From the NCBI GenBank assembly GCA_947246355.1, contig CAMXQX010000003.1:1-45489 (forward strand): DNA of 45,489 nt, in the 5' to 3' direction. Source of the DNA: an uncultured Bacillota bacterium (GTDB lineage Bacteria > Bacillota_I > Bacilli_A > RF39 > UBA660). The first letter of the stretch is position 1. Each line of letters opens with the position of its first letter. Under the pieces are notes generated by a model. That model was not told where the DNA came from. It worked only from the letters and a program-made list of their open reading frames with translations, and ran no database searches. The position numbers and the translations under genes were made by a program. This document shows positions 19,956-28,120 of this stretch, piece after piece.

Positions 19956-20861
19956 ATGGATTTTATAATTTTTATAGTAATTGCAGGAATTGCAATCTTT
20001 GTTACTGCTTTTCGTCTTAATAGCAATGGAAGTGTATACAAGTATATCTCCAAAAATGCGGGAAGTATTTATGACAAAGTCGCACCCTATTCTTTTAAGG
20101 AAATAAGACAGAAAGTAAAAGATTTAGGACAAGAATATACAAAAAAGCAATATGCCATTCAAGCAACTGTCTTTTCTGTAGGAGCGTTTTTAGTTTCGTA
20201 TCTTTACTTTTATAACATTATTATCTCTATTCTATATGCAATTATTGCTGTTTGTGTTATTCCTTATTTAACTTATTTGCGATGCAAAAGGGTATATAGT
20301 GAATTTATTTTTGAACAAATTCAAGTCTATACGACCAATGTGATTATGGAATTTGGGACGACACAGTCCTTTGTTAAAGCCCTTGAGGGAGTTTATGAAT
20401 CTGGTGTTTTAGAAGATCCCGTTTTGAGCGATGTAAAAATGATGATTGATTTGGCCTATGAAAATGGAACCGTTGATGCATCTTTGGAGTATATGAATAA
20501 TAAATATGATTTCTTTATCGTAAAAAATATGCACCAACTTTTTTTACAAATCACAAATGAGGGTTCAAAAAATTCCGCAGATGCACTAGAAAATATGTCA
20601 CTTGATATCGATATGCTGGTTGAAAATGTATATCGTGATCGATTAGATAGAGCGGAATTCCATAAGAAATTTTTACAATTTGGAATTGTACTCTATTTAC
20701 TTGTCATGCTAGTTCAAATGTTACTTTCAACTGAAACATATATTAATTTAATTAATACTAATTTACTTGTCTTCTTCTTGTTGCATGGAATTATTATTGT
20801 AAATACAGCATTCTTGCTGAGTGGAGAAAAATATTACAATGAGAATGTGGGGGCGGAATAA
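19956..20861 (+). CDS. tadB: TadB-like inner-membrane platform protein
   Basis: T2SF-type topology, position after cpaF; gaaggagg RBS. Confidence 0.8.
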   Translation: MDFIIFIVIAGIAIFVTAFRLNSNGSVYKYISKNAGSIYDKVAPYSFKEIRQKVKDLGQEYTKKQYAIQATVFSVGAFLVSYLYFYNIIISILYAIIAVCVIPYLTYLRCKRVYSEFIFEQIQVYTTNVIMEFGTTQSFVKALEGVYESGVLEDPVLSDVKMMIDLAYENGTVDASLEYMNNKYDFFIVKNMHQLFLQITNEGSKNSADALENMSLDIDMLVENVYRDRLDRAEFHKKFLQFGIVLYLLVMLVQMLLSTETYINLINTNLLVFFLLHGIIIVNTAFLLSGEKYYNENVGAE

Positions 20862-21652
20862 TGGAGTTTATTTTTATAGCAATTATTTTACTATTCGTAC
20901 TAGAGTATAATAAAAAACTAGATACGAGAAAATTTATAGCCGATACACAGCCTTATTTCCACTTTTTAATGGAAGATAATTATAAATTTCTACTGAATAT
21001 AAGATATGGGGAAATTAGCGATGAAGATGTTAATGTTCTATTTGGAAAAAGAATTCGTGATGGAGCTTTAACCATCATTACACTCATTTTCATCTTTGTA
21101 ATGACAGACTTTAATTTTATAAGTTTCATTTTAAGTTTTATTATTGGATTTGTCGTTTTCAAAGCACCTTATACAAAACTAAAAGGTTATTATAATAAAA
21201 ATTTGGCAACCATTAACCAAATGTTACCCTTTTATTTAAAAGGTCTAGAAATTTTGATTCAACACTATACAGTGCCCGTGGCCCTTTCTAGAAGTATTGA
21301 TACAGCACCAGAAATCTTTAAACCAGGTTTAAGACGAATGGTTGAAAAAATAGAAGCTGGAGATTCTTCTATAGAGCCTTATATGGATTTTGCGAAAGAA
21401 TATCCTGTAAGGGATTCTATGCGTATGATGCGGTTACTCTATCGTTTAGGAATTGGTGCACAAGAAAATAAGCAAGAACAATTAATCATGTTTTCAAGAA
21501 ATGTTTCGTCTTTGCAAAATAAATCACGTGAACAAAGATATGCAGCACGTTTAGCTAAGATGGAAGGAAAAACAAGAGCTATGCTTTTTACAACCGGTGG
21601 TGGCGTTGTTATGCTTTTAATGATAGCAATGATGCAAATGATGTCATTATAA
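20861..21652 (+). CDS. tadC: TadC-like inner-membrane platform protein
   Basis: T2SF-like, paired with TadB; TAATG stop-start overlap. Confidence 0.8.
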   Translation: MEFIFIAIILLFVLEYNKKLDTRKFIADTQPYFHFLMEDNYKFLLNIRYGEISDEDVNVLFGKRIRDGALTIITLIFIFVMTDFNFISFILSFIIGFVVFKAPYTKLKGYYNKNLATINQMLPFYLKGLEILIQHYTVPVALSRSIDTAPEIFKPGLRRMVEKIEAGDSSIEPYMDFAKEYPVRDSMRMMRLLYRLGIGAQENKQEQLIMFSRNVSSLQNKSREQRYAARLAKMEGKTRAMLFTTGGGVVMLLMIAMMQMMSL

Positions 21653-21653
21653 G

Positions 21654-21682
21654 TTGTTAAAAATATAAAAAAATGTTATACT
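21654..21682 (+). promoter_or_regulatory. Internal promoter upstream of the candidate Flp-like pilin
   Basis: TTGTTA-N17-TATACT, ~20 nt upstream of ATG 21703. Confidence 0.6.
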
Positions 21683-21702
21683 AATACTAGGGTGGTGATA
21701 AA

Positions 21703-21894
21703 ATGAAAGAAGCTGCTGGAGAAGCAAATATGACAGTAATCACAATTGTTTTAATTGCGATTGTATTATCTGTAGGTACTATTATTGTTAGAAGTATGAT
21801 GTCCAATACTAAAAAATCGACGGAATGTACTAGTAGCGGTGGATACTGGTATGGAGGGGATTGTCATACTGAACCACAAGATGTTGATATTTAA
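21703..21894 (+). CDS. Candidate Flp-like major pilin (63 aa)
   Basis: MKEAAG/EANMTVITIVLIAIVLSVGTIIV hydrophobic N-terminus, short C-terminal region with a Cys pair (CTSSGGYWYGGDC), own promoter, directly after tadC. Confidence 0.65.
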   Translation: MKEAAGEANMTVITIVLIAIVLSVGTIIVRSMMSNTKKSTECTSSGGYWYGGDCHTEPQDVDI

Positions 21895-21938
21895 TTATTT
21901 ATTTTAAAAAATAACTAAATCGAATGGAGGTAGATTAG

Positions 21939-22373
21939 ATGAGGCAAAGTATTGGGTTTACACAAACAATTGCAATTATGAGTGTTTTTATCTTAATGGT
22001 CTTTGCCCTTCTGACTGCCTCTCTTAGTTATTACAAGGCCTTTAAGATTAATAGTTATATTTCTTCTATTGTAGAAAAATATGAAGGATATAATGATTTG
22101 TCTATACAAGAAATTACACAAAAACTATCTTCTTTGGGATATAGAATGGGAACAGTAGATTGCAAACAAACTTTTTCTAAAAAAAGTACACCAGTGGATA
22201 GAAAAGAAAAACAACATGCGTATTGTATCTATGAATACGGTAGCAAAAATGGTTATTTTACTTATGGAATTGTTACTTACATTTTTGTAGAATTGCCTTT
22301 TGGTGTTCACTTTAAACTACCAGTTTATTCAGAAACAGAACCTATTTTTATCTTTAATGAAGGAGGTAAATAA
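21939..22373 (+). CDS. Small TadE/pseudopilin-like protein A
   Basis: MRQSIG + TM; paralog of the next gene (YCIYEYGSKNGYFTYGIVTYIFVELPFGVHFKLPVY). Confidence 0.6.
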   Translation: MRQSIGFTQTIAIMSVFILMVFALLTASLSYYKAFKINSYISSIVEKYEGYNDLSIQEITQKLSSLGYRMGTVDCKQTFSKKSTPVDRKEKQHAYCIYEYGSKNGYFTYGIVTYIFVELPFGVHFKLPVYSETEPIFIFNEGGK

Positions 22374-22810
22374 TGAGGGAATCGATTGGTAATGCTTATT
22401 TACTTGGAATCATTGCTTTCTTTGTTGTAATAATTATGCTCTTTTTTTCGGCCTCTATGAATTATACGAGAGCTTTTAAAGTAAAAAATAGAATTATTAA
22501 CATTATTGAGACCAATAAGACATATAATAATGGAGAGGTAAAAACAGAAATTGATAGGACTTTAGGCGATATGAAATACCGTATTGCCAATAATGCCTCT
22601 TGTAAGCAAGAAGGAAGATTTGAAAATGCGAAATTGGTCAATCAGACCATAGGGACCTCTACTTATCGATATTGTATTTATGAATTTAATTCTAAAGACA
22701 GAGGCAAATATTATGGAGTAGTGACTTATATGTATTTTGATATTCCATTGTTGAATGTAACATTAGAGTTTCCTATCTATGGAGAAACAAAAACTTTGGG
22801 GGTATATTAG
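22373..22810 (+). CDS. Small TadE/pseudopilin-like protein B
   Basis: MRESIG + TM; YCIYEFNSKDRGKYYGVVTYMYFDIPLLNVTLEFPIYGET; TAATG coupling to the previous gene. Confidence 0.6.
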   Translation: MRESIGNAYLLGIIAFFVVIIMLFFSASMNYTRAFKVKNRIINIIETNKTYNNGEVKTEIDRTLGDMKYRIANNASCKQEGRFENAKLVNQTIGTSTYRYCIYEFNSKDRGKYYGVVTYMYFDIPLLNVTLEFPIYGETKTLGVY

Positions 22811-22833
22811 GTTGATATTTAAGGAGGAATACT

Positions 22834-23790
22834 ATGAATGTAATTGTATCAAATAAATATCAGGCTATGTTACAAAACTTAGATATTGATGTAATTAAAA
22901 GTTTAAATGGGGAATTTGAAGTAGATGATTTGATTGCTAATTTTAAAAATTTCTTTTTCCAAAGAATGATTTTAGATATTACCGCGATTAAAAATTATCG
23001 AGATATTCGAAATCTTCAAAAATTATCTGTATCTTTGGATATGGATAAAGTAATTTTACTACTGGATGATTCAACAGAAGGAACATCAACAGAGTATCTA
23101 TCAAAATTAATTTCTATTGGTATCTATAATTTTACGAAAAATGTAGAAGGGATCATGTATTTATACAATAATCCCAATACATATCGTGATGTAGCACATA
23201 TTCATCAATTGGACATGCAAACAGGTGGTGCTGAAATTGTTGTTCAAAATTATAATGAACCAATTGTTGGCACGAAAATTATTGGTATAAAGAATATCAC
23301 GAAACAGTCTGGAGCAACGACCTTAACCTATATGATGAAAAATGAATTGAGTAGTGCTTATTCTGTTGTTGCCATTGAAGTTGGAAAAAGTGATTTTAGA
23401 TATTTCAATGATCGCTCTTTAATATCAACAACCCAAACAGAAGCGGGAAATGTCATTGCTAAATATATGGATAAAGATGTTATTTTACTTGATTTAAACG
23501 ATAGTAAGCAAGTAGAAAGCTTATGTCATGAAATCATTTATCTTATTGAACCATCTATCATTAAATTGAATAAACTGATGCTTATCAATAGCAAAGTATT
23601 TGGAACATTAAAAAATAAAAAAGTTGTTTTAAACCAAAGTATATTAAATCCTAAAGATGTTTTAGATTTCGAGTATGAGGCAAGAACGAAAATATACTAT
23701 AATCTCCCACCACTTGATGAAAGACAAAAAGGCTCTAATGCTTTGATTGCTTTTTTGATCAAATTGGGATTTAATAAATTACAAAAGTAA
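22834..23790 (+). CDS. TadZ/CpaE-like protein with degenerate Walker A
   Basis: N-terminal receiver-like region then ParA-like core with GIKNITKQSGATTLTYMM; Tad gene neighbourhood. Confidence 0.65.
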   Translation: MNVIVSNKYQAMLQNLDIDVIKSLNGEFEVDDLIANFKNFFFQRMILDITAIKNYRDIRNLQKLSVSLDMDKVILLLDDSTEGTSTEYLSKLISIGIYNFTKNVEGIMYLYNNPNTYRDVAHIHQLDMQTGGAEIVVQNYNEPIVGTKIIGIKNITKQSGATTLTYMMKNELSSAYSVVAIEVGKSDFRYFNDRSLISTTQTEAGNVIAKYMDKDVILLDLNDSKQVESLCHEIIYLIEPSIIKLNKLMLINSKVFGTLKNKKVVLNQSILNPKDVLDFEYEARTKIYYNLPPLDERQKGSNALIAFLIKLGFNKLQK

Positions 23791-23843
23791 CGTAGAAAAT
23801 CGTTCTTTTTTTTCTAAAAAATGTAAAGTATATGTTCAAAATA

Positions 23844-23872
23844 TTGACAAATAGGTTTGAATCAAGTATTAT
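23844..23872 (+). promoter_or_regulatory. Consensus sigma-A-type promoter of the VirB2-like gene
   Basis: TTGACA-N17-TATTAT. Confidence 0.75.
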
Positions 23873-23921
23873 AACCATAGAGTATTTAATTACTTAAGAA
23901 AAATTTAGGAGGGTGTTAAAA

Positions 23922-24299
23922 ATGTTTATTTTAGAAGGCGGATGCAATATTGATATCGATATGATTGTTCCAACTTTTACTGTTGGTCTAATTGAACTAG
24001 TGAAAGTTGCGATTCCAATTTTATTGGTTGCTTATGGTATGATTGATATGGCCAAAGCCATTATGAGCAATGATGAAAAACAAATGAAGGAGTCACAAAA
24101 TAAATTCATTAAGAGGATCATTTATGCAGTGGTTATCTTCTTCATTGTCGCTATTGTTCAGTTGGTGTTTGGTATGCTAGCAGATGCATCTAATAAGGGT
24201 AGTCAAGGAAATGTATCTAAAAATAAAGTTACTTCTTGTATTGCTTGTTTTATTAGTGATACAAGTGAGTGTAAACGTGGAACAGCGGAAGGAGAATAA
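23922..24299 (+). CDS. VirB2/TrbC-like small two-TM protein (candidate T4SS pilin), module 1
   Basis: VAIPILLVAYGMIDMAKAIMSNDEKQMKESQNKFIKRIIYAVVIFFIVAIVQLVFGM; ATG after aggaggg; C-terminal CIACFISDTSEC. Confidence 0.65.
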   Translation: MFILEGGCNIDIDMIVPTFTVGLIELVKVAIPILLVAYGMIDMAKAIMSNDEKQMKESQNKFIKRIIYAVVIFFIVAIVQLVFGMLADASNKGSQGNVSKNKVTSCIACFISDTSECKRGTAEGE

Positions 24300-24330
24300 A
24301 GGTGTCGTGCAACACTTTTATTTTTTTTAT
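24298..24330 (+). terminator. Terminator abutting the next promoter
   Basis: AAAGGTGT-cgtgca-ACACTTTtattttttt. Confidence 0.65.
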
Positions 24331-24358
24331 TGTCAAAAAAAAGATTATATGTTAAACT
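24330..24358 (+). promoter_or_regulatory. Promoter upstream of 24380 gene
   Basis: TTGTCA-N17-TAAACT with TG extended -10, immediately after the terminator T-run. Confidence 0.6.
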
Positions 24359-24379
24359 AAGTTTAGTCGAGGTGAGTAC

Positions 24380-25483
24380 ATGAAAAATTTGTTTAAAATG
24401 TTCAAAGGTATGGGTAAAAAACAAAAATTAGTCTTGAAATTGGTAGGTCTTTTCTTTTTGCTTTGTTTTATCTTTGTGCTTATTTTTGGTATCTTAAACA
24501 ATAAGAAGCATTCTTATATTGAAATAGAAGATAAGTTATTGACAGGAGCAAAATCATATTTTGAGGATAATAAAGATTTGCTTGCCAAACAGGATGGTGG
24601 AAGTGTATCTATCGATGCAAGTAAATTGATTGAACTTAAGTATATGAAGGATTTTAAAAAGTATAATAAAAATGCAGAAAGCTGTACTGGAGTTGTTTCG
24701 GTGACAAATAACAATGGAAATCATTTATATATTCCCTCTCTAAAGTGTAAAGAATATGAAACCACTACTTTATATGATAAAATTTTAAAAGAGCAAGGGA
24801 TTGTTTCTGAGGGAGATGGACTCTATGCGATGGGAAATGATTATATCTATAGAGGTGAATATCCTAAAAATTATGTGACCTTTGCAAAACAATTATGGAG
24901 AATCATAAAACTAGGTAATGATAAGGAAATTCGTTTAATACAAGTAGATAGTTATGATGAAACGAATTGGGATGATCGTTATAATGTCAATTCTTCTTAT
25001 AATTCTGGAATTACAACGTTTGAAATTAGTAGAATTAAAAATAAGTTGATGAAGTCTTATGAAAATGATTTTAAAGATAGTGATAAAAGTTATATTGTAA
25101 GTAAAAAACTATGTATTGGAAACAGGAAGAAAAAAGAGACAAAAAAGGATGGAAGTGTAGAATGTAGTAAAGTAACAGAGGAGGCTTATCCTGTTGGAAT
25201 GCTACAAGTAAATGAATATATTTTAGCTTCTATTGACCCAAACTGTAGATTGCAAGGAGATGCCTCTTGTACGAATTATAACTATTTAACAAAGCTAAGT
25301 AATTCCTTTTGGAGTATTACTACATCAAGTGCGAATGACTATGAAGCGTATTATTTTAGTGGAACGGTAAGGGCAAAAGATGCAGCCGAGTACGAAAGTT
25401 ATCGTTTAACAATTCATTTAAATGGAAATATTCCATTTAAATCAGGAGATGGAACCAAGGAAAATCCTTACGTGATTTATTAA
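24380..25483 (+). CDS. Membrane-anchored extracellular protein with pilin-like N-terminal region and C-terminal LWRII...GDGTxxNPY domain
   Basis: TM near N-terminus; YVTFAKQLWRIIKLGNDKEIRLIQ ... SGDGTKENPYVIY resembles an extracellular domain common in Bacillota surface proteins (DUF6273-like). Confidence 0.6.
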   Translation: MKNLFKMFKGMGKKQKLVLKLVGLFFLLCFIFVLIFGILNNKKHSYIEIEDKLLTGAKSYFEDNKDLLAKQDGGSVSIDASKLIELKYMKDFKKYNKNAESCTGVVSVTNNNGNHLYIPSLKCKEYETTTLYDKILKEQGIVSEGDGLYAMGNDYIYRGEYPKNYVTFAKQLWRIIKLGNDKEIRLIQVDSYDETNWDDRYNVNSSYNSGITTFEISRIKNKLMKSYENDFKDSDKSYIVSKKLCIGNRKKKETKKDGSVECSKVTEEAYPVGMLQVNEYILASIDPNCRLQGDASCTNYNYLTKLSNSFWSITTSSANDYEAYYFSGTVRAKDAAEYESYRLTIHLNGNIPFKSGDGTKENPYVIY

Positions 25484-25519
25484 AAAGGAATATACAATAT
25501 TTCTTTTTTTTGTTATAAT
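25482..25519 (+). promoter_or_regulatory. Composite terminator-promoter element, copy 1
   Basis: aaaaaGGAATATacaATATTtCttttttttTGtTATAAT: hairpin/T-run fused to an extended -10. Confidence 0.7.
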
Positions 25520-25544
25520 GTACATAGGTAATGAAGGTGAACAG

Positions 25545-26762
25545 ATGATAAAAAAGATAATAACAATATGTACAATATTTATAGCTTCCTTTTGGTTGAT
25601 TGAAAATGTGCATGCCGAGGGAGCAACCTGTGCTTATGCTATAGAAGGATATACAAGTTATTTTATTTGTATCGTAGATGAAAATAGTGTTTTCTGTAAA
25701 AAAGATGAGAGTTCTCATCAATTAGGAATAGAAGAAAAAAGTTTAAAATTGGAAGTAAAGAACTTCCAAAATAATGCCATTTGGAAGTGTCCGAGTACAC
25801 TTTACGGGGACTTCAGTAAAAGCGCATGGACAATTAAAAATTTATCAGTGAATTCTACAAATAAGAAAAACAATGCCTTTCAACTTATGAAAGATAAGAG
25901 CAGTGATGGAGGAAAAGTGACACATCCAATTGTAGAAGATACGGATAATTCTTCTCTCGATAAAACACAAACCAGTGGAACGGTTGGCTGCGCTATTTTA
26001 GGGGGGGCCAATAGTGAAACCGTTAAGATTTTAGCATCCGTTGTAAAAATGATACGATTAGGGGTACCTATCCTAATAATCATCCTTGGAATTATTGATT
26101 TTATGCGAATTCTTTTTTCAGGAGAGGAAAAAGTGTTTAAAGAATCTTTTTCTCGATTTACAAAACGAATTATGATTGGCGTGATTATTATATTTGTCCC
26201 TTATTTTCTTCAACTTGTTTTAAATCTTTCTGGAATTCAAACCCAATATGGAATAGATAATTTCTTCTGTGGAATTATTGATGCAACCAATGTAAGTTCA
26301 TCGAATAATAAAAAGGAAGATCCAGCAAGTTTCTACACGAATGCTAAGGGTTGTGAATCAGCAGGCTATATTTGGAATGCAGTAAAATCAGTATGTGTTA
26401 GCGGAACAGGGAATACCATATCAACATCTGATTGTGTAGCGAGTGGATATGTTACAGTTTCTGATGCAAGTGCTCCAGGCGGGTTTGTATGTAAAAAAGG
26501 AAGTAATCCAAGTAAAAAGCCAGAAGAGTATAAGAGTTTCTTTGCTTGTAATAACGCAGGACATATTTGGAATGCAGTTTCTAAAAAATGTATGGGGGAT
26601 ACAAAAATCTCAAAAGTGGACTGTGAAAAAAGCGGGTACAAAATGTCTGCAAATATCTGTGTTAAGAAAAGAGCTGGCGAGCATACAAATCGATCAGATT
26701 GTGAAAAATTTGGCTATACGTGGACCTATAATGAGGATGAAAGTGGATATTGCCATAACTAG
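25545..26762 (+). CDS. VirB2/TrbC-like module 2 fused to Cys-pair repeat ectodomain
   Basis: Signal peptide; two-TM core VKMIRLGVPILIIILGIIDFMRILFSGEEKVFKESFSRFTKRIMIGVIIIFVPYFLQ; C-terminal C-x2-xG[YH]xW...C repeats. Start at ATG 25545. Confidence 0.65.
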   Translation: MIKKIITICTIFIASFWLIENVHAEGATCAYAIEGYTSYFICIVDENSVFCKKDESSHQLGIEEKSLKLEVKNFQNNAIWKCPSTLYGDFSKSAWTIKNLSVNSTNKKNNAFQLMKDKSSDGGKVTHPIVEDTDNSSLDKTQTSGTVGCAILGGANSETVKILASVVKMIRLGVPILIIILGIIDFMRILFSGEEKVFKESFSRFTKRIMIGVIIIFVPYFLQLVLNLSGIQTQYGIDNFFCGIIDATNVSSSNNKKEDPASFYTNAKGCESAGYIWNAVKSVCVSGTGNTISTSDCVASGYVTVSDASAPGGFVCKKGSNPSKKPEEYKSFFACNNAGHIWNAVSKKCMGDTKISKVDCEKSGYKMSANICVKKRAGEHTNRSDCEKFGYTWTYNEDESGYCHN

Positions 26763-26773
26763 AAGTTTCTCTA

Positions 26774-26811
26774 AAAAAGGAATATACAATATTCCTTTTT
26801 TTTGTTATAAT
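26774..26811 (+). promoter_or_regulatory. Composite terminator-promoter element, copy 2
   Basis: aaaaaGGAATATacaATATTCCttttttttTGtTATAAT; 37/38 identical to copy 1. Confidence 0.7.
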
Positions 26812-26834
26812 AGCTATGAGTGAAGGATGATTCT

Positions 26835-28007
26835 ATGAAGAAAAAGAGAATATATTTGTTGATATTATTAATTTTAAGTGTTTATTGTGTGAAAGTGGAA
26901 GCAAAAACAGTAGAGAAAACATGTGACTATGAGGCGGATACCTGTCCTGCTGATGGAGTGGTTGCTGTCTGCCATAATAAAGTAAAAGTATATATATATT
27001 CCGATAATACAGCCAAAGCAGAAATTTTGATCAGTAAAGGAGTTAAGAAAAAGGATTTAGTTAAGGAAAGTATTCCCAACTGGTCGACAAAAAAAGAGGA
27101 ATACAAAAAAAACAATCGTTGTTTTTCCTATATTTTATTAACTTATAAAGGCGCCAATAAAGTATATGTATCTGATAGTAAGGAAGAGTTAGAGGAACTT
27201 GTTCGTACAAAAAAATGGAAGTTAAATGATAATGCTTTTATCATTTCCGGTATTGGATCTAGAAAAGCTACTGAAAAAGATTGGCAATTTGTAAAAGAAG
27301 TAACGAGTAAGCTAAAAAATATCGAAACAGATGAACGTTATACATGCTATTCTTTAAATAAAAGTTGTTCCTGTTATGATGAATATGAAAGCATAAAAAA
27401 AGAAATAGAAGCGGATTATAATGAGATTCTAAACTTAGGAAGTGCGATAGGTGCTACTTTTGGAAAAGACGCTAGGGTTCAAGAATATAATAAATTATAC
27501 CAAGAAGTGAATGAAAAACTAGTAAAACTTAGAGAAAAGATAGCGAATAGTTGTCAAAATATACCAGGAGATGAGGAAGATGATCCTTCTGATTTGCCTC
27601 CCAATAAAGATTTTGACTACAATTCATCTAGTAAAACATGTATATCCTGTGGAAATGGTGCATTTACAGATATCCCAATGCAGTTACCTACTTTTATTCG
27701 AAATATGATTTTTATGATCCAATTACTCATTCCTATTATTTTGATTGGATTAGGAATGTATGATTTTATTCGTGCTATAGTTGCAAGTGATGAAAAATTG
27801 ATGAAAGAGTCTCAAAATCGATTTATTCGCAGAATAATTGCTAGTGTTATAATTTTCTTTGTTATAGCGATTGTAAAACTAATTTTTGGTTTAATTCCAG
27901 GCGATGTGAATACACTTGGATGTGTCCCATGCTTTATTTCCGATGAAGATAGTTGTGGAGAACCCTATATTTGTAGTTACGCAGTAGAAGATATAGGCAA
28001 AGAGTAG
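26835..28007 (+). CDS. VirB2/TrbC-like module 3 with N-terminal ectodomain
   Basis: Signal peptide, Cys-containing N-terminal domain, two-TM core IPIILIGLGMYDFIRAIVASDEKLMKESQNRFIRRIIASVIIFFVIAIVKLIFG, C-terminal CVPCFISDEDSC as in module 1. Confidence 0.65.
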   Translation: MKKKRIYLLILLILSVYCVKVEAKTVEKTCDYEADTCPADGVVAVCHNKVKVYIYSDNTAKAEILISKGVKKKDLVKESIPNWSTKKEEYKKNNRCFSYILLTYKGANKVYVSDSKEELEELVRTKKWKLNDNAFIISGIGSRKATEKDWQFVKEVTSKLKNIETDERYTCYSLNKSCSCYDEYESIKKEIEADYNEILNLGSAIGATFGKDARVQEYNKLYQEVNEKLVKLREKIANSCQNIPGDEEDDPSDLPPNKDFDYNSSSKTCISCGNGAFTDIPMQLPTFIRNMIFMIQLLIPIILIGLGMYDFIRAIVASDEKLMKESQNRFIRRIIASVIIFFVIAIVKLIFGLIPGDVNTLGCVPCFISDEDSCGEPYICSYAVEDIGKE

Positions 28008-28039
28008 AAAATAGAATAAAGAATTTAAAAAAAGAAAAA

Positions 28040-28083
28040 AACGGTAATTTAGGCTAGGTTATTGTTTTTTTTTATGCTATAAT
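28040..28083 (+). promoter_or_regulatory. Terminator followed directly by extended -10 promoter
   Basis: CGGTAA...TTATTG hairpin plus ttttttttt, then TGcTATAAT (28075-28083). Confidence 0.5.
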
Positions 28084-28120
28084 GTATGTGTGTTATTAGT
28101 AGCTCATGGGAGGGATTTCA

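Noticed and set aside
26443-26823. 126-aa ORF on + strand overlapping the Cys-repeat region of module 2
   Set aside because: Out of frame inside a clearly coding gene with signal peptide and repeats; no RBS and unconvincing composition.
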